From positions 1-64,000 of the forward strand of contig CAYWMD010000012.1 in NCBI GenBank assembly GCA_964458575.1: a stretch of DNA of 64,000 bases. Direction: 5' to 3'. A program made the translations under genes and the position numbers. The stretch's first letter is position 1. Every line of letters starts with the position of its first letter. Of the stretch, positions 1 through 8,461 are shown piece by piece. The notes beneath the pieces were generated by a model. It saw nothing but the letters and a program-made list of their open reading frames with translations. It was not told the origin of the DNA and did no database searches. This stretch comes from CAYWMD01 sp964458575 (GTDB lineage: Bacteria; Verrucomicrobiota; Verrucomicrobiia; Limisphaerales; JADLHS01).

Positions 1-38
1 CCATCGGATGGGGAGAGGGTGGCGAAGCCGGGTGAGGG
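1..38 (+). repeat. Diverged copy of the 37-bp repeat arm found at 1045-1203
   Basis: The segment starts ccatcggatggggagaggg and ends gtgaggg. It is the same unit as the right arm at 1167-1203, apart from about 8 extra bases in the middle and truncation at the window edge. It lies inside an open reading frame. Confidence 0.5.
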
Positions 39-1038
39 GCAGGAGTGGATCAGAAAGGGCGCCGAATATTCAAAGCTCGCGAAGGAGTTTGCGCAACGCT
101 GGGTAAAGGAAGCCGACGACGGCGATCATTTCCGGCTCGCGTTCGATCGTCCAGGCACGTGGAGTCAGAAATACAATCTCGTCTGGGATCGCATCCTCGG
201 TTTGAACCTGTTTCCCGCCGAGGTTGCACAGAAGGAGATGGCGTTTTACCGGAAAAACCAGAACAAGTTCGGCCTGCCGTTGGACAATCGTTCGACCTAC
301 ACCAAACTGGATTGGATCACCTGGACCGCGACGCTCACGCAAAACCGCGCGGACTTCGAGGCGTTGATTGATCCGATTTACGAATTCCTCAATGCCACGC
401 CGGATCGCTCGCCGATGACGGACTGGTATTTCACCGACACGGCCAAGAAGCGCGGTTTCACCGCCCGTCCCGTGGTTGGCGCGGTTTTCCTTCCGCTGCT
501 CTACGATCAGGCGGTTTGGAAGAAATACGCGAGCCGCGACAAGACGAAAGCATCCGGTTGGGCGCCGATTCCGCCGCCGCCGAAAATCACCACGGTGATT
601 CCCGCCGCTGACACCGCGCCGGCCACGTGGCGTTACACGACAGAGAAACCCGCGGATGGTTGGGCGAAACCTGGCTTCGATGATTCATCGTGGAAGCAGA
701 GCAAGAGCGGTTTCGGCACGGAAGGCACGCCTGGCTCGCGCATCGGCACGACGTGGAACACGCCCGACATCTGGCTGCGGCGCGAGGTGGAGCTTCCGGC
801 GGACAAGCTGAAGAACCTCGAATTGTGGATTCATCACGATGAGGACGCGCAGGTTTACATCAACGGCGTTCAGGCGACGCGACTGCGCGGTTACGCGACG
901 GATTATTTCAATCGCGCGCCGAGCGGATCGGCTTTGGCCGCGTTCAAGCCGGGAAAGAATCTGATCGCCGTTCACTGCCAACAAACCGGCGGCGGGCAAT
1001 ACGTTGACGTGGGGTTGGTGGCGGTGGAGGCGAAGTGA
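1..1038 (+). CDS. Glutaminase-A-like exported protein, C-terminal part (5' end cut by window)
   Basis: The frame is open from base 1, so the start probably lies upstream; GTG at 19 is the first start codon visible. The first ~180 residues resemble the C-terminal six-hairpin domain of fungal/bacterial glutaminase A (DUF4965/DUF1793 family), with the characteristic stretch EADDGDHFRLAFDRPGTWSQ followed by KYNLVWDRILGLNLFP. After a proline-rich linker (about residues 183-190) comes a beta-sandwich of the galactose-binding type found at the end of many glycoside hydrolases (WRYTTEKPADGW, DDSSW). Family members are secreted and act on glutamine or glycans; the substrate here is not known. The first ~12 codons read through sequence matching the intergenic repeat at 1045-1203, so the visible N-terminus may not be genuine enzyme sequence. 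Confidence 0.75.
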   Translation, partial: PSDGERVAKPGEGQEWIRKGAEYSKLAKEFAQRWVKEADDGDHFRLAFDRPGTWSQKYNLVWDRILGLNLFPAEVAQKEMAFYRKNQNKFGLPLDNRSTYTKLDWITWTATLTQNRADFEALIDPIYEFLNATPDRSPMTDWYFTDTAKKRGFTARPVVGAVFLPLLYDQAVWKKYASRDKTKASGWAPIPPPPKITTVIPAADTAPATWRYTTEKPADGWAKPGFDDSSWKQSKSGFGTEGTPGSRIGTTWNTPDIWLRREVELPADKLKNLELWIHHDEDAQVYINGVQATRLRGYATDYFNRAPSGSALAAFKPGKNLIAVHCQQTGGGQYVDVGLVAVEAK

Positions 1039-1044
1039 CCAATG

Positions 1045-1203
1045 CCCTCACCCCGGCCCTCTCCCATCCGATGGGAGAGGGGGAACTACTCGCCGATGGC
1101 TTGGAACGGCGGAAGTCGGAGTTCTTCGGATGATCTGTTGAAAACCAGAAACGGCCGATTGCTGTTCCCTCTCCTATCGGATGGGAGAGGGTCAGGGTGA
1201 GGG
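1045..1203. repeat. Short element with 37-bp terminal inverted repeats (MITE- or REP-like)
   Basis: The left arm (1045-1081) and the reverse complement of the right arm (1167-1203) match at 34 of 37 positions by eye. Each arm contains its own palindrome (ctctcccatccgatgggagag). The 85-bp centre has no recognisable gene. The right arm provides the last three codons and the stop codon (1192-1194) of the minus-strand glycosyltransferase gene. There is no transposase, and I could not identify a target-site duplication. Confidence 0.6.
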
Positions 1204-2772
1204 TTCTTCTTCTCTCGGAATCGTCGCCACGTATTGCTTCCACAGTTCCAGTTCGACGTAGAGTTCCAGGAACACCTTGGGCCGTTGTTCGAAGATGCCG
1301 GCCATCACCCATTTCTTGTCCGATTTCTCATCGAGTCGGGCGTCGAGCCTAGACGCGACGATGATAATCGGCGCATAAGGATCAACCGGCAGCGCGTCGT
1401 ACCAGCCGACGTGCTTGAAGCGTCGCAGTTCCCACGGCAGCGGGCCGTAATCGTTGTCGGGCGCGATGACTTTCACGACGGTTTCAAATTTTTGCGGGCT
1501 CACCCGGGCTACGGCTTCCGCCTTCCGCACCAGGTTGAGAACGTCGCGGACCGTTTGCGAATAACAGTAGGGATTCCGGCGGTCGGCGAAATAAACGAAG
1601 TTCGCGCGCCAGGATTGCCAGGTGAGTTGGGCCGTGGCGGTGGCCAGAACGGCAAACACGATCACCTTGGCTGCCTGCGCCCGGCAGAATTCCACCAAAG
1701 TTGCTGCACCGATACCCGCCAGCAAAATCATCCCGAAGTAAAAACTCAGCAGACACCACGGGGTTTTGTAGGAAATAATCGCATACGCCGCCGTGAGCAC
1801 GATGGTGTAGATCGCCAGGAAAAAGTGCAGCGGCGATTTTTTGCCGAAGAGCGACACGCCGAAGCCGATCGCGGCCAGAACGAGAATCAAGCCTTCGCTC
1901 CACACCGGACTTTTGGCCGGATGAAACCACGCGAGCCGTTCGAGATAGAAGTTCCACGGATGAATGTGCGGCGACGCCCCGCCGGCACGCTTGAGCCAGG
2001 GCAGGTAGGTGAGGACGGAGTCCGCGAGGCCGTGCCAGTTGGTGAAGAAGGAACTGAAGAGCACCAGCCACACTAGGAGCGCCGCCAGCAATGCGAGCGC
2101 GGCGTGACGCAATGTTCGAGCCCAAGCTTTAGCTTGCCCGGCGTCGGGAACACGCTGAAGCGTGAACTCCAACGTGCCGCGGATCGAGAACCACGTTGCC
2201 ACCCAGGCAACCGCCATCGCTGCCAGGGTGATGACGAAAGTCTCCTTCGTCGCCCACATCAGCCCGACGCCCAAGCCGGCCACCACCGCCCAACGCGCCA
2301 GTCTGGTTTGGTAGTATCGCCACCCTGCACCCAGCGCGAGCGCGGTGAAAAACACCAGCAACATTTCATGAATGAAATAGCGGCTGTAAAAAACCATCGC
2401 GGGCGAGATGGCGATGAAAATGGCGGCCCATACCGTCGCCTGCCGTCCGAGGCCGTCGGCGAACAGCAGCAGCACCAGAATCAGCGCAACGCCGAATGCG
2501 ACCGGCGCCAGCCGCAAGGGGGCCTCGTTGAGATCGTTCGGACTGGTCGCCGTGCTCAACCACAGAAACGGCAGCGAGAAGTAATGGAGCGTTGACCCAT
2601 GAAACTCATCCGGGTCGTAGCGATATTTCCCGTGTTGCCAGAGTTCGCTGACCTTGAGCGCGTTGACCCCTTCGTCGTTGTGAAGCGGGCGCGCGTCGAG
2701 CATTGGGAGGCGCAGGGCGAGCGCGCCGATCAGCGCCAGCAGCAACGCCACGAGTGCGCCCCAGCGTTTCAT
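1192..2772 (-). CDS. Agl23-like membrane glycosyltransferase (TIGR03663-type, GT39-like)
   Basis: 526 residues, multi-spanning membrane protein. It opens with a hydrophobic helix and the sequence RLPMLDARPLHNDEGVNA, whose acidic DE in the first loop is the typical catalytic or lipid-phosphate-binding feature of ArnT/PMT-type (GT39/GT83) enzymes. The whole resembles the family annotated as flippase activity-associated protein Agl23. About ten further hydrophobic segments follow, then a soluble C-terminal tail of ~130 residues. It probably transfers a sugar from a polyprenyl carrier on the outer face of the inner membrane; donor and acceptor are unknown. The ATG overlaps the stop codon of the upstream discoidin gene by 4 bp (ATGA), so the two are probably co-translated. 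The C-terminus runs into the repeat arm at 1167-1203. Confidence 0.7.
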   Translation of the reverse strand: MKRWGALVALLLALIGALALRLPMLDARPLHNDEGVNALKVSELWQHGKYRYDPDEFHGSTLHYFSLPFLWLSTATSPNDLNEAPLRLAPVAFGVALILVLLLFADGLGRQATVWAAIFIAISPAMVFYSRYFIHEMLLVFFTALALGAGWRYYQTRLARWAVVAGLGVGLMWATKETFVITLAAMAVAWVATWFSIRGTLEFTLQRVPDAGQAKAWARTLRHAALALLAALLVWLVLFSSFFTNWHGLADSVLTYLPWLKRAGGASPHIHPWNFYLERLAWFHPAKSPVWSEGLILVLAAIGFGVSLFGKKSPLHFFLAIYTIVLTAAYAIISYKTPWCLLSFYFGMILLAGIGAATLVEFCRAQAAKVIVFAVLATATAQLTWQSWRANFVYFADRRNPYCYSQTVRDVLNLVRKAEAVARVSPQKFETVVKVIAPDNDYGPLPWELRRFKHVGWYDALPVDPYAPIIIVASRLDARLDEKSDKKWVMAGIFEQRPKVFLELYVELELWKQYVATIPREEEPSP

Positions 2773-3539
2773 TTGAGGGATGGGGCGGGTAGTTTGAGCT
2801 TAAGCGTCTCAGTGCCAGCCGTGCCAGCATTCGCCGCATCTCCGATCTTTGAATCCGTCGGCAAGCCGTAAATTTCGAGTTCCTGCCAGCAATTCGTCGG
2901 CGTCAAGTTGCTGCCGTTGGTGTAGGAACGCACATAACGAGCTTTGACACCCTTACCGTCAACCACTCTACCATAGTGCCGCTCGAAAAACTCAAGATCG
3001 GCGCCAACCCCAACTCCTGAGGAATTGTCCCGGTCATTGTTGAAAAGCGTCTCCACACCTCTCTGAAAACTCGGATCATCGGAAACTTGGACAATGACGT
3101 CGTGGACTGCTTGAGCCCAACGATGGTTGTGCCACATGACGATGGCATAGATGAGCCTAGGCTCCCCCAAGTCCACCTGTATCCATTGCGGGCCCGGCTG
3201 GAATGTGACGAGGTCGTAATCGAAGGCTTCCTTTTTGCTATCCGTGATCTGCCTCAATTGCCCCGAAGCTGGCTCACGGCTGCTGGTTACCGTTTTGCCA
3301 GCGGAGAGATTGGTTACGCCCTTGGGAACCGGGAAAGGAGCCGGAAGCTTTTCTGAATACGGTTCAATGTTCGGGCCGACAGGGAGGTCCTCTGGGTAGC
3401 CCTTAAGGCTCGGGGCGGGCAACTTCAACGCCAGCGGCTCATAGCTGGTGGCCCCGGTCATGATTGCACAGCCGAACCAAGCGACTACGGACATCCGAAT
3501 CAAACCGGGTGTGAAGCAAATGATTTTATTCAAATTCAT
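2769..3539 (-). CDS. Exported discoidin (F5/8 type C)-domain protein, paralogue A
   Basis: 256 residues with an N-terminal hydrophobic export segment (about residues 12-28) and one F5/8 type C (discoidin) beta-sandwich over residues ~75-230. The signatures are QWIQVDLGEP, VQVSDDPSF, GRVVDGKGVKARYVR and CWQELEIYGLP. Such domains usually bind carbohydrate or other surface ligands; no catalytic domain is present. It is a tandem paralogue of the next upstream gene. The last ~22 residues (ending LKLKLPAPSLK) repeat the post-signal motif of both paralogues (LALKLPAPSLK), as if the start of a third copy had fused to its end. It overlaps the Agl23-like gene by 4 bp. Confidence 0.7.
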   Translation of the reverse strand: MNLNKIICFTPGLIRMSVVAWFGCAIMTGATSYEPLALKLPAPSLKGYPEDLPVGPNIEPYSEKLPAPFPVPKGVTNLSAGKTVTSSREPASGQLRQITDSKKEAFDYDLVTFQPGPQWIQVDLGEPRLIYAIVMWHNHRWAQAVHDVIVQVSDDPSFQRGVETLFNNDRDNSSGVGVGADLEFFERHYGRVVDGKGVKARYVRSYTNGSNLTPTNCWQELEIYGLPTDSKIGDAANAGTAGTETLKLKLPAPSLK

Positions 3540-3575
3540 GTTTGCCGCACGGACGCCGGAATCCGGGCGTCGCGT

Positions 3576-4298
3576 TTACTTGGCGGGCAGCGCGTAAACT
3601 TCCACTTCCTGCCAGCAATTCAGCGCGCTCAGGCTTCCGCCCTTGGTGTAGCAACGCACGTAACGGCCCTTCGTGCCCTTGCCGTCCACGACCTTGCCAT
3701 AGTTCGTTTCGAAATATTCGCGGTCGGTGCCGACGCCCAGGCCGGAGGAATTGTCCACGTCGTTGTTGAACACCGTGACGACGCCGTCCTTGAATTCGGG
3801 ATCGTTGGAAACCTGGACGATGACGTCGCGCATGACCTGGATGTAACGATGATCGTGCCACATGGCGACGGCGTAAATGGCGAACGGTTCACCGAGGTCC
3901 ACCTGAATCCATTGCGAACCTTTCTTCATCTCCACCGAGTCATAGTCAAACGCTTCCTTCTTGCCGTCGGTGATCTGGTTCAGTTCGCCGGTGAACGGAT
4001 TGACGCTGCTGGTCACGGTTTTGCCGACGGCGACGTTTTTCACGCCCTTGGGGGCCAGGAACGCCGGTCGCGGCTTGTCGGAATACGGCTCGATGTTCGG
4101 CCCGACCGGCAGGTCTTCGGGCGTGCCCTTGAGCGTGGGCGCGGGCAATTTGAGGGCCAGCGGCTCGGTGTCCTTGGCGTCGGCGCCCAAAACCGGGCGG
4201 ACGCCGCCAAGGGTGGCGAAGATAATGGCCAGCGCGATTCCGGTGTTCAGGCCGGACTTGAAAGAAACTGAATTTGTAAGCTTCATTGTCGTATCCAT
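3576..4298 (-). CDS. Exported discoidin (F5/8 type C)-domain protein, paralogue B
   Basis: 240 residues from the ATG at 4298; an alternative ATG is at 4286, and the open frame extends to 4430 without a plausible signal. There is a signal peptide of about 35 residues (hydrophobic TGIALAIIFATLGGV), then LALKLPAPTLKG, then one F5/8 type C domain with QWIQVDLGEP, VQVSNDPEF and GRYVRCYTKGGS. Near-identical architecture to the gene 36 bp downstream shows tandem duplication. Extracellular or periplasmic ligand binding is inferred from the domain. No good Shine-Dalgarno sequence precedes either start. Confidence 0.7.
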   Translation of the reverse strand: MDTTMKLTNSVSFKSGLNTGIALAIIFATLGGVRPVLGADAKDTEPLALKLPAPTLKGTPEDLPVGPNIEPYSDKPRPAFLAPKGVKNVAVGKTVTSSVNPFTGELNQITDGKKEAFDYDSVEMKKGSQWIQVDLGEPFAIYAVAMWHDHRYIQVMRDVIVQVSNDPEFKDGVVTVFNNDVDNSSGLGVGTDREYFETNYGKVVDGKGTKGRYVRCYTKGGSLSALNCWQEVEVYALPAK

Positions 4299-4663
4299 AC
4301 GATAAAGAAACGCCCCGGCGTATTCAAAATGAATTTTGCGTGCCGTGGCGGCGCGCTTCCCAGCGTGCCGGTGAGGGCGGCATCCGTGCCGCCAGTTCAT
4401 CATCGTAGCAGTTCCTTCCTGCCGCGGCAATCGTGACAGCGCTGACTCGCGGCTGGGAAGCCGCTATAACCGGCAGCCAGGCTGCCGCGGAGACCACCTC
4501 GCGTTGCCTGTGGCGACATCGAATTTTCCACCCCGGCCATGCGTCGGAAATCCCGTGTGGTATTGGGCTGGACTTTTGGCCCGCGGCCGGGGCATTTTGT
4601 GCGCGGCCAGTGTGGCAGCGGGAATCACTCCGGGCGCCACAATACGACACGACAAAAGTAATC
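4299..4663. other. Divergent intergenic region with stacked short hairpins
   Basis: This 365-bp gap separates the minus-strand discoidin genes from the plus-strand SUMF-domain gene. It contains the 49-bp repeat at 4345-4393 and two adjacent perfect hairpins: gcggct/agccgc (4449-4454 and 4459-4464) and cggcagcc/ggctgccg (4471-4478 and 4480-4487). Promoters for both sides should lie here, but I could not pick convincing -35/-10 pairs. Confidence 0.5.
4345..4393 (-). repeat. 49-bp dispersed repeat, copy 1
   Basis: The reverse complement matches 40291-40339 at 43 of 49 positions by eye, sharing the core ggcacgctgggaagcg. Both copies are intergenic. Confidence 0.6.
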
Positions 4664-6823
4664 ATGAACCGTATGATTTCACGTTGCGCTGCAACCGCAG
4701 CTCTTGCCGGCTTCCTCGTTCTTTCCGTGCTGCGCGCAACCGCCGGCATTGTTTCCGAAACCGAACAGGATTTTTTCACCACGGGCGATTTTAACGGCGA
4801 TGGCAAGTTGGACCTCGTCATCGTGGACCGTTACACCGGCCGCGTCCGGGTGGGGTATCAACTTTCGGCCGACTTTTTTGATTGGGCGAATTGGAAGTCC
4901 GGCGGCATGAAGGGCGTCACGGGCGTGGCGGTGGGCCGGTTTCTGGAGGCCAAGCGCGACGCCATTTGCCTGGCCGGCGCGGACGCAAACCTCGTCACCA
5001 TCGTGGACGCGTCGAATCCCAACGCCGACAGCGACCCGATCAAGGTGCCGAACGCCGCGTTGGGCCCGAACACGGTGGCGGCGATTGACATCGGCGGGAC
5101 CGGCAACACGCCGTTCACGGACCTCTACCTGGCCAACGTTTACGACCCGATGCTGCAAACCCTCTGGCGCAACGACGGCAAGACATTTTCCAAAATCGTT
5201 GAGTTGCCGGTGGCCGGGACGGAGTCCCGCGCCGGCACCACGCCGCTCAAGACCGGCGGCGCGGAATTCGTCACGGTGTTGTCCAGCGGCGAGAAGGGCA
5301 ACGAGCTGCTCGTCAAGAATCTGGCCGCCGGCAAGCCCGAAGCCGTGTTGAGCATCGGCGGTCTGCCGGCCAACGCGGATTACGTGGTCGGAAATTTCCG
5401 CGGCACGCCCCTCAAGGAATTTGTCTTCTTCAAGTTTGGCGAGCCGACCTTGCTGGTCAGCGCGGTTACGGAAGCCGGCGGAAAATTCCAGGCCGAAGCG
5501 CCCAAGACCCTGACGTTGGCCAAACCCTTGCGGGCGTTGATTTCCGTGGACGGCGAAAAAAAATCGCGCCTGCTTGCGGTGTTCGGCGATCGGGAGCCGG
5601 CGGAGTTGATGGACTTCGATGGCGTGAATCCACCGGTCACGGTGCAAAAGCTGGATGGGGCGACGAACAAGTTTCTGAACGCGGCGCTGGCGCTGCCCAA
5701 TGCGCTGGTTTTGTTCTCCACCATCACCAACGATCGTCCGCGTTTCGTCACGCATTATCAGATGTATTCGCTCGCGGAAGGCAAGTACACGACCGGCTCG
5801 TATGGCGGCCTGGCGACGCTGGCGGATCGCGACGACTCGACCGTGCCGGACATTCAAACGCGGATCGCAGCCAACCAGGTTGAGAAAACGCAGCCGGACA
5901 TGAAGCCCTACACCAACACAATTCCCGGCACGGACGTGAAGTTTGAAATGGTGCCGATCCCCGGCGGCGAATACGTGATGGGCACGCCGGACAGCGAGAA
6001 GGACCGCAAGCCCGATGAAGGTCCGCAGCATCCGGTGAAAATCCCGCCGTTCTGGATGGGCAAATTCGAGGTCACCTGGGATGCCTATCTGCTGTTCATG
6101 TATTCCGATGACGAGAAGAAACTGCGCGAAACGCATCCCACGGAGGCAAAAGTGGACGAGGTTTCCGACGCCGTGACGCGACCCTCGAAGCCGTATGTGG
6201 ACATGAGTTTCGGCATGGGCAAGAGCGGTTTCCCGGCCATCGCCATGACCCAGCATGGCGCGAACAAATTCTGCCATTGGTTGAGCGCCCGGACCGGCCA
6301 GTTTTATCGCCTGCCCACCGAGGCGGAATGGGAATACGCGTGCCGCGCCGGCACGAAGACGGCGTATTCGTTTGGCGACGACCCGGCGCAACTCCCCGAG
6401 TACGGCTGGTTCTTTGACAACAGCGATTCCAAATACCAGCGCGTGGGCAAGAAGAAGCCCAATCCGTGGGGCCTTTACGACATGCACGGCAACGTGTGCG
6501 AATGGGTGCTCGATCAGTTTGATCCCAATTATTACAAGCAGTTTGATCCCCAAAAAGTGGTGACCAATCCTTGGAACAAGGCGACCAAAGCGTATCCCCA
6601 TTCGGTGCGCGGCGGTTCGTGGGACGATGATCCGCCCGCATTGCGCAGCGGCGCGCGCGGGCATTCGGATCGCAGTTGGAAAGCCACCGACCCGCAGCTC
6701 CCCAAGAGCATCTGGTATTTAACCGATGCCAAGATCGTCGGCTTCCGCCTCGTGCGCCCGCTGGAGGTGCCGCCGGCGAACGAAATGGTGAAATACTGGA
6801 CGAGTGGCGTGGAGAAAGATTGA
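4664..6823 (+). CDS. Exported FG-GAP-like protein with C-terminal SUMF1/FGE-type domain
   Basis: 719 residues from the ATG at 4664, chosen because it opens a clean signal peptide (MNRMISRCAATAALAGFLVL). The open frame starts at 4433, but that extension runs through repeats. Residues ~35-400 form a propeller-like region that begins with a calcium-binding FG-GAP/VCBS motif (GDFNGDGKLDLVIVD). Residues ~430-705 are a SUMF1/formylglycine-generating-enzyme-type domain: MVPIPGGEYVMGTP, RLPTEAEWEYACRAGT, NPWGLYDMHGNVCEWV and VRGGSW. Catalytic FGEs carry two cysteines just after the GGS block; here that block reads SWDDDPPALRSGARGHS with none. It is therefore unlikely to mature the Cys-type sulfatases and more likely uses the fold for binding or another reaction. 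Confidence 0.75.
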   Translation: MNRMISRCAATAALAGFLVLSVLRATAGIVSETEQDFFTTGDFNGDGKLDLVIVDRYTGRVRVGYQLSADFFDWANWKSGGMKGVTGVAVGRFLEAKRDAICLAGADANLVTIVDASNPNADSDPIKVPNAALGPNTVAAIDIGGTGNTPFTDLYLANVYDPMLQTLWRNDGKTFSKIVELPVAGTESRAGTTPLKTGGAEFVTVLSSGEKGNELLVKNLAAGKPEAVLSIGGLPANADYVVGNFRGTPLKEFVFFKFGEPTLLVSAVTEAGGKFQAEAPKTLTLAKPLRALISVDGEKKSRLLAVFGDREPAELMDFDGVNPPVTVQKLDGATNKFLNAALALPNALVLFSTITNDRPRFVTHYQMYSLAEGKYTTGSYGGLATLADRDDSTVPDIQTRIAANQVEKTQPDMKPYTNTIPGTDVKFEMVPIPGGEYVMGTPDSEKDRKPDEGPQHPVKIPPFWMGKFEVTWDAYLLFMYSDDEKKLRETHPTEAKVDEVSDAVTRPSKPYVDMSFGMGKSGFPAIAMTQHGANKFCHWLSARTGQFYRLPTEAEWEYACRAGTKTAYSFGDDPAQLPEYGWFFDNSDSKYQRVGKKKPNPWGLYDMHGNVCEWVLDQFDPNYYKQFDPQKVVTNPWNKATKAYPHSVRGGSWDDDPPALRSGARGHSDRSWKATDPQLPKSIWYLTDAKIVGFRLVRPLEVPPANEMVKYWTSGVEKD

Positions 6824-6906
6824 GTGATGAAGAATTTGCCCAAGACGCAAGCCGACCGGTTCGCGTTGAACGGCCTAGTTAAAACGCAGAGCAAACCGAA
6901 AAACCT

Positions 6907-8274
6907 ATGCAAAATCGTGAACCCAATCCGTCGGCGGTTTCCCGCCGTCAATTCCTGAAAAGTTCCTCGCTCGCGGCGGCGTCCGCGGCGGCGGTTGCGA
7001 ATTTTCCGGCAATTCTCCACGCCCAGACGAAGCAACCGTTGAAGGCGGTTGTGGTCGGCCTTGGCGGACGCGGTACCGGCGCCGGCGGGAATTTTTTGAA
7101 AGCGGCTCAGGCGGTTGGCGTTGAGGCCACCATCGTCGCCCTGGCAGATCTGTTCCCCGAGCAGGCTGAAAAACCCCGGAACATTTACAAGAAGGACTTC
7201 GGCGTGGAAATTCCGTCCAGCAGATGCTTCGGCGGCTTCGACGCGTTCGAAAAAGCGCTCGCTGAACCCGAAGTCAATTACGCCATCCTCGCCACACCGC
7301 CGGGCTTTCGCGCGCCGCATTTCCGGGCCGCCATTGCGGCTGGCAAGAATGTGTTCATGGAAAAACCCGTGGCCGTGGACGGCGTCGGTTGCCAGATGAT
7401 GTACGCTGCCGCCGAGGAGGCGAAAAAGAAGAATCTCAAGGTCGCCGCCGGCACCCAGCGCCGGCATCAAGCCGGCTATATTGAAACCATCAAGCGCATC
7501 CAGGACGGTGCCATCGGCGATGTCACCGATCTGCGCGCGTATTGGGTCAATGGGAATCCGATCTGGTTCTACGAAGCCAGCAAATCCCACTACGGTCAGT
7601 CGGTGGGGAACACAGATTTGGGTGTCCAATTGAACAACTGGTATCATTACATCTGGCTGTGCGGCGACCACATTTGCGAACAACACGTCCACAACATTGA
7701 CGTGTGCAACTGGATCAAGGGCGCGCACCCGGTGAAGGCGTGGGGCATGGGCGGCCGTCAGCAACTCGGGGACAAACCCGGCGAGATTTGGGACAACTTT
7801 GCGATCGAATTCGAATACTCCGACGGCGTGCGCATGCACAGCTACTGCGGCCAGATCAAACGCGACTTCTCTTCGGTCAGCGAAGCCGTGGTCGGCAGCA
7901 ACGGCACGGCGAACCCGGCGGGGAATATCGTTCCCAAGAACGGCCAGCGCTGGCGGTTTTCCAAGGAAGGGGCCACTGATCCTTACGTGCAGGAACACAT
8001 TGACCTCATCAACGCCATCATCAACGACACCGAGTTGAACGAGGCGGCGCAGGTGACCGACAGCACGCTTACCGCCATCATGGGACGTGAAGCGGCTTAC
8101 AGCGGCGGGGTCGTGGAATGGGACGATATGCTGAACTGCAAATTCCACTACGGCCCGGATATCCTGTTCACCGAACCGGCCAAGATGTCCTTCGGTGCGT
8201 TCCGGACGTTGCAACCGCCGATGCCCAGCCGGCACGATATTTTCAAAGACCCGCCGGAAGTGCCGACGGTGTAG
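6907..8274 (+). CDS. Tat-exported Gfo/Idh/MocA-family oxidoreductase
   Basis: 455 residues. The N-terminus carries a twin-arginine signal (SRRQFLKSSSLAAASAAA) ending near LHAQ. The Rossmann start AVVVGLGGRGTGAGG binds NAD(P), and FMEKPVAVDGVG contains the EKP lysine characteristic of the Gfo/Idh/MocA family. The C-terminal half is the usual alpha/beta dimerisation and substrate domain. Members act on sugars and inositols; Tat-exported versions are numerous in Verrucomicrobiota and Planctomycetota, usually with uncharacterised substrates. It begins 83 bp after the SUMF-domain gene on the same strand, so co-transcription is possible. Confidence 0.85.
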   Translation: MQNREPNPSAVSRRQFLKSSSLAAASAAAVANFPAILHAQTKQPLKAVVVGLGGRGTGAGGNFLKAAQAVGVEATIVALADLFPEQAEKPRNIYKKDFGVEIPSSRCFGGFDAFEKALAEPEVNYAILATPPGFRAPHFRAAIAAGKNVFMEKPVAVDGVGCQMMYAAAEEAKKKNLKVAAGTQRRHQAGYIETIKRIQDGAIGDVTDLRAYWVNGNPIWFYEASKSHYGQSVGNTDLGVQLNNWYHYIWLCGDHICEQHVHNIDVCNWIKGAHPVKAWGMGGRQQLGDKPGEIWDNFAIEFEYSDGVRMHSYCGQIKRDFSSVSEAVVGSNGTANPAGNIVPKNGQRWRFSKEGATDPYVQEHIDLINAIINDTELNEAAQVTDSTLTAIMGREAAYSGGVVEWDDMLNCKFHYGPDILFTEPAKMSFGAFRTLQPPMPSRHDIFKDPPEVPTV

Positions 8275-8299
8275 CGGCGGGCCTCTGCCCTGCCGTAGA

Positions 8300-8318
8300 G
8301 CCGGGCTGCCAGCCCGGC
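8300..8318. terminator. Short hairpin after the oxidoreductase gene
   Basis: A perfect 8-bp stem (gccgggct/agcccggc) with a 3-nt loop lies 25 bp after the stop at 8274. There is no U-tract, so it may be a repeat-type hairpin or mRNA 3' end rather than a classic intrinsic terminator. Confidence 0.35.
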
Positions 8319-8461
8319 GTATATTTTGTGCGAAAACTGCGCGTCGGAGAAATGTTGCGAACCGGAAAGTGTGGCCGGACGTTTTTCCCGGCGGCTGAAA
8401 ACGCGCCCGCTGCGGCAACCAGGATGATTGCCGGCACGGCGCCGTAAATTTGAAACCGATT

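Noticed and set aside
4664..6823. Calling the SUMF1-domain protein a formylglycine-generating enzyme
   Set aside because: No cysteine pair at the catalytic site.
8300..8318. Strong intrinsic terminator
   Set aside because: Stem is good, but no run of T follows.
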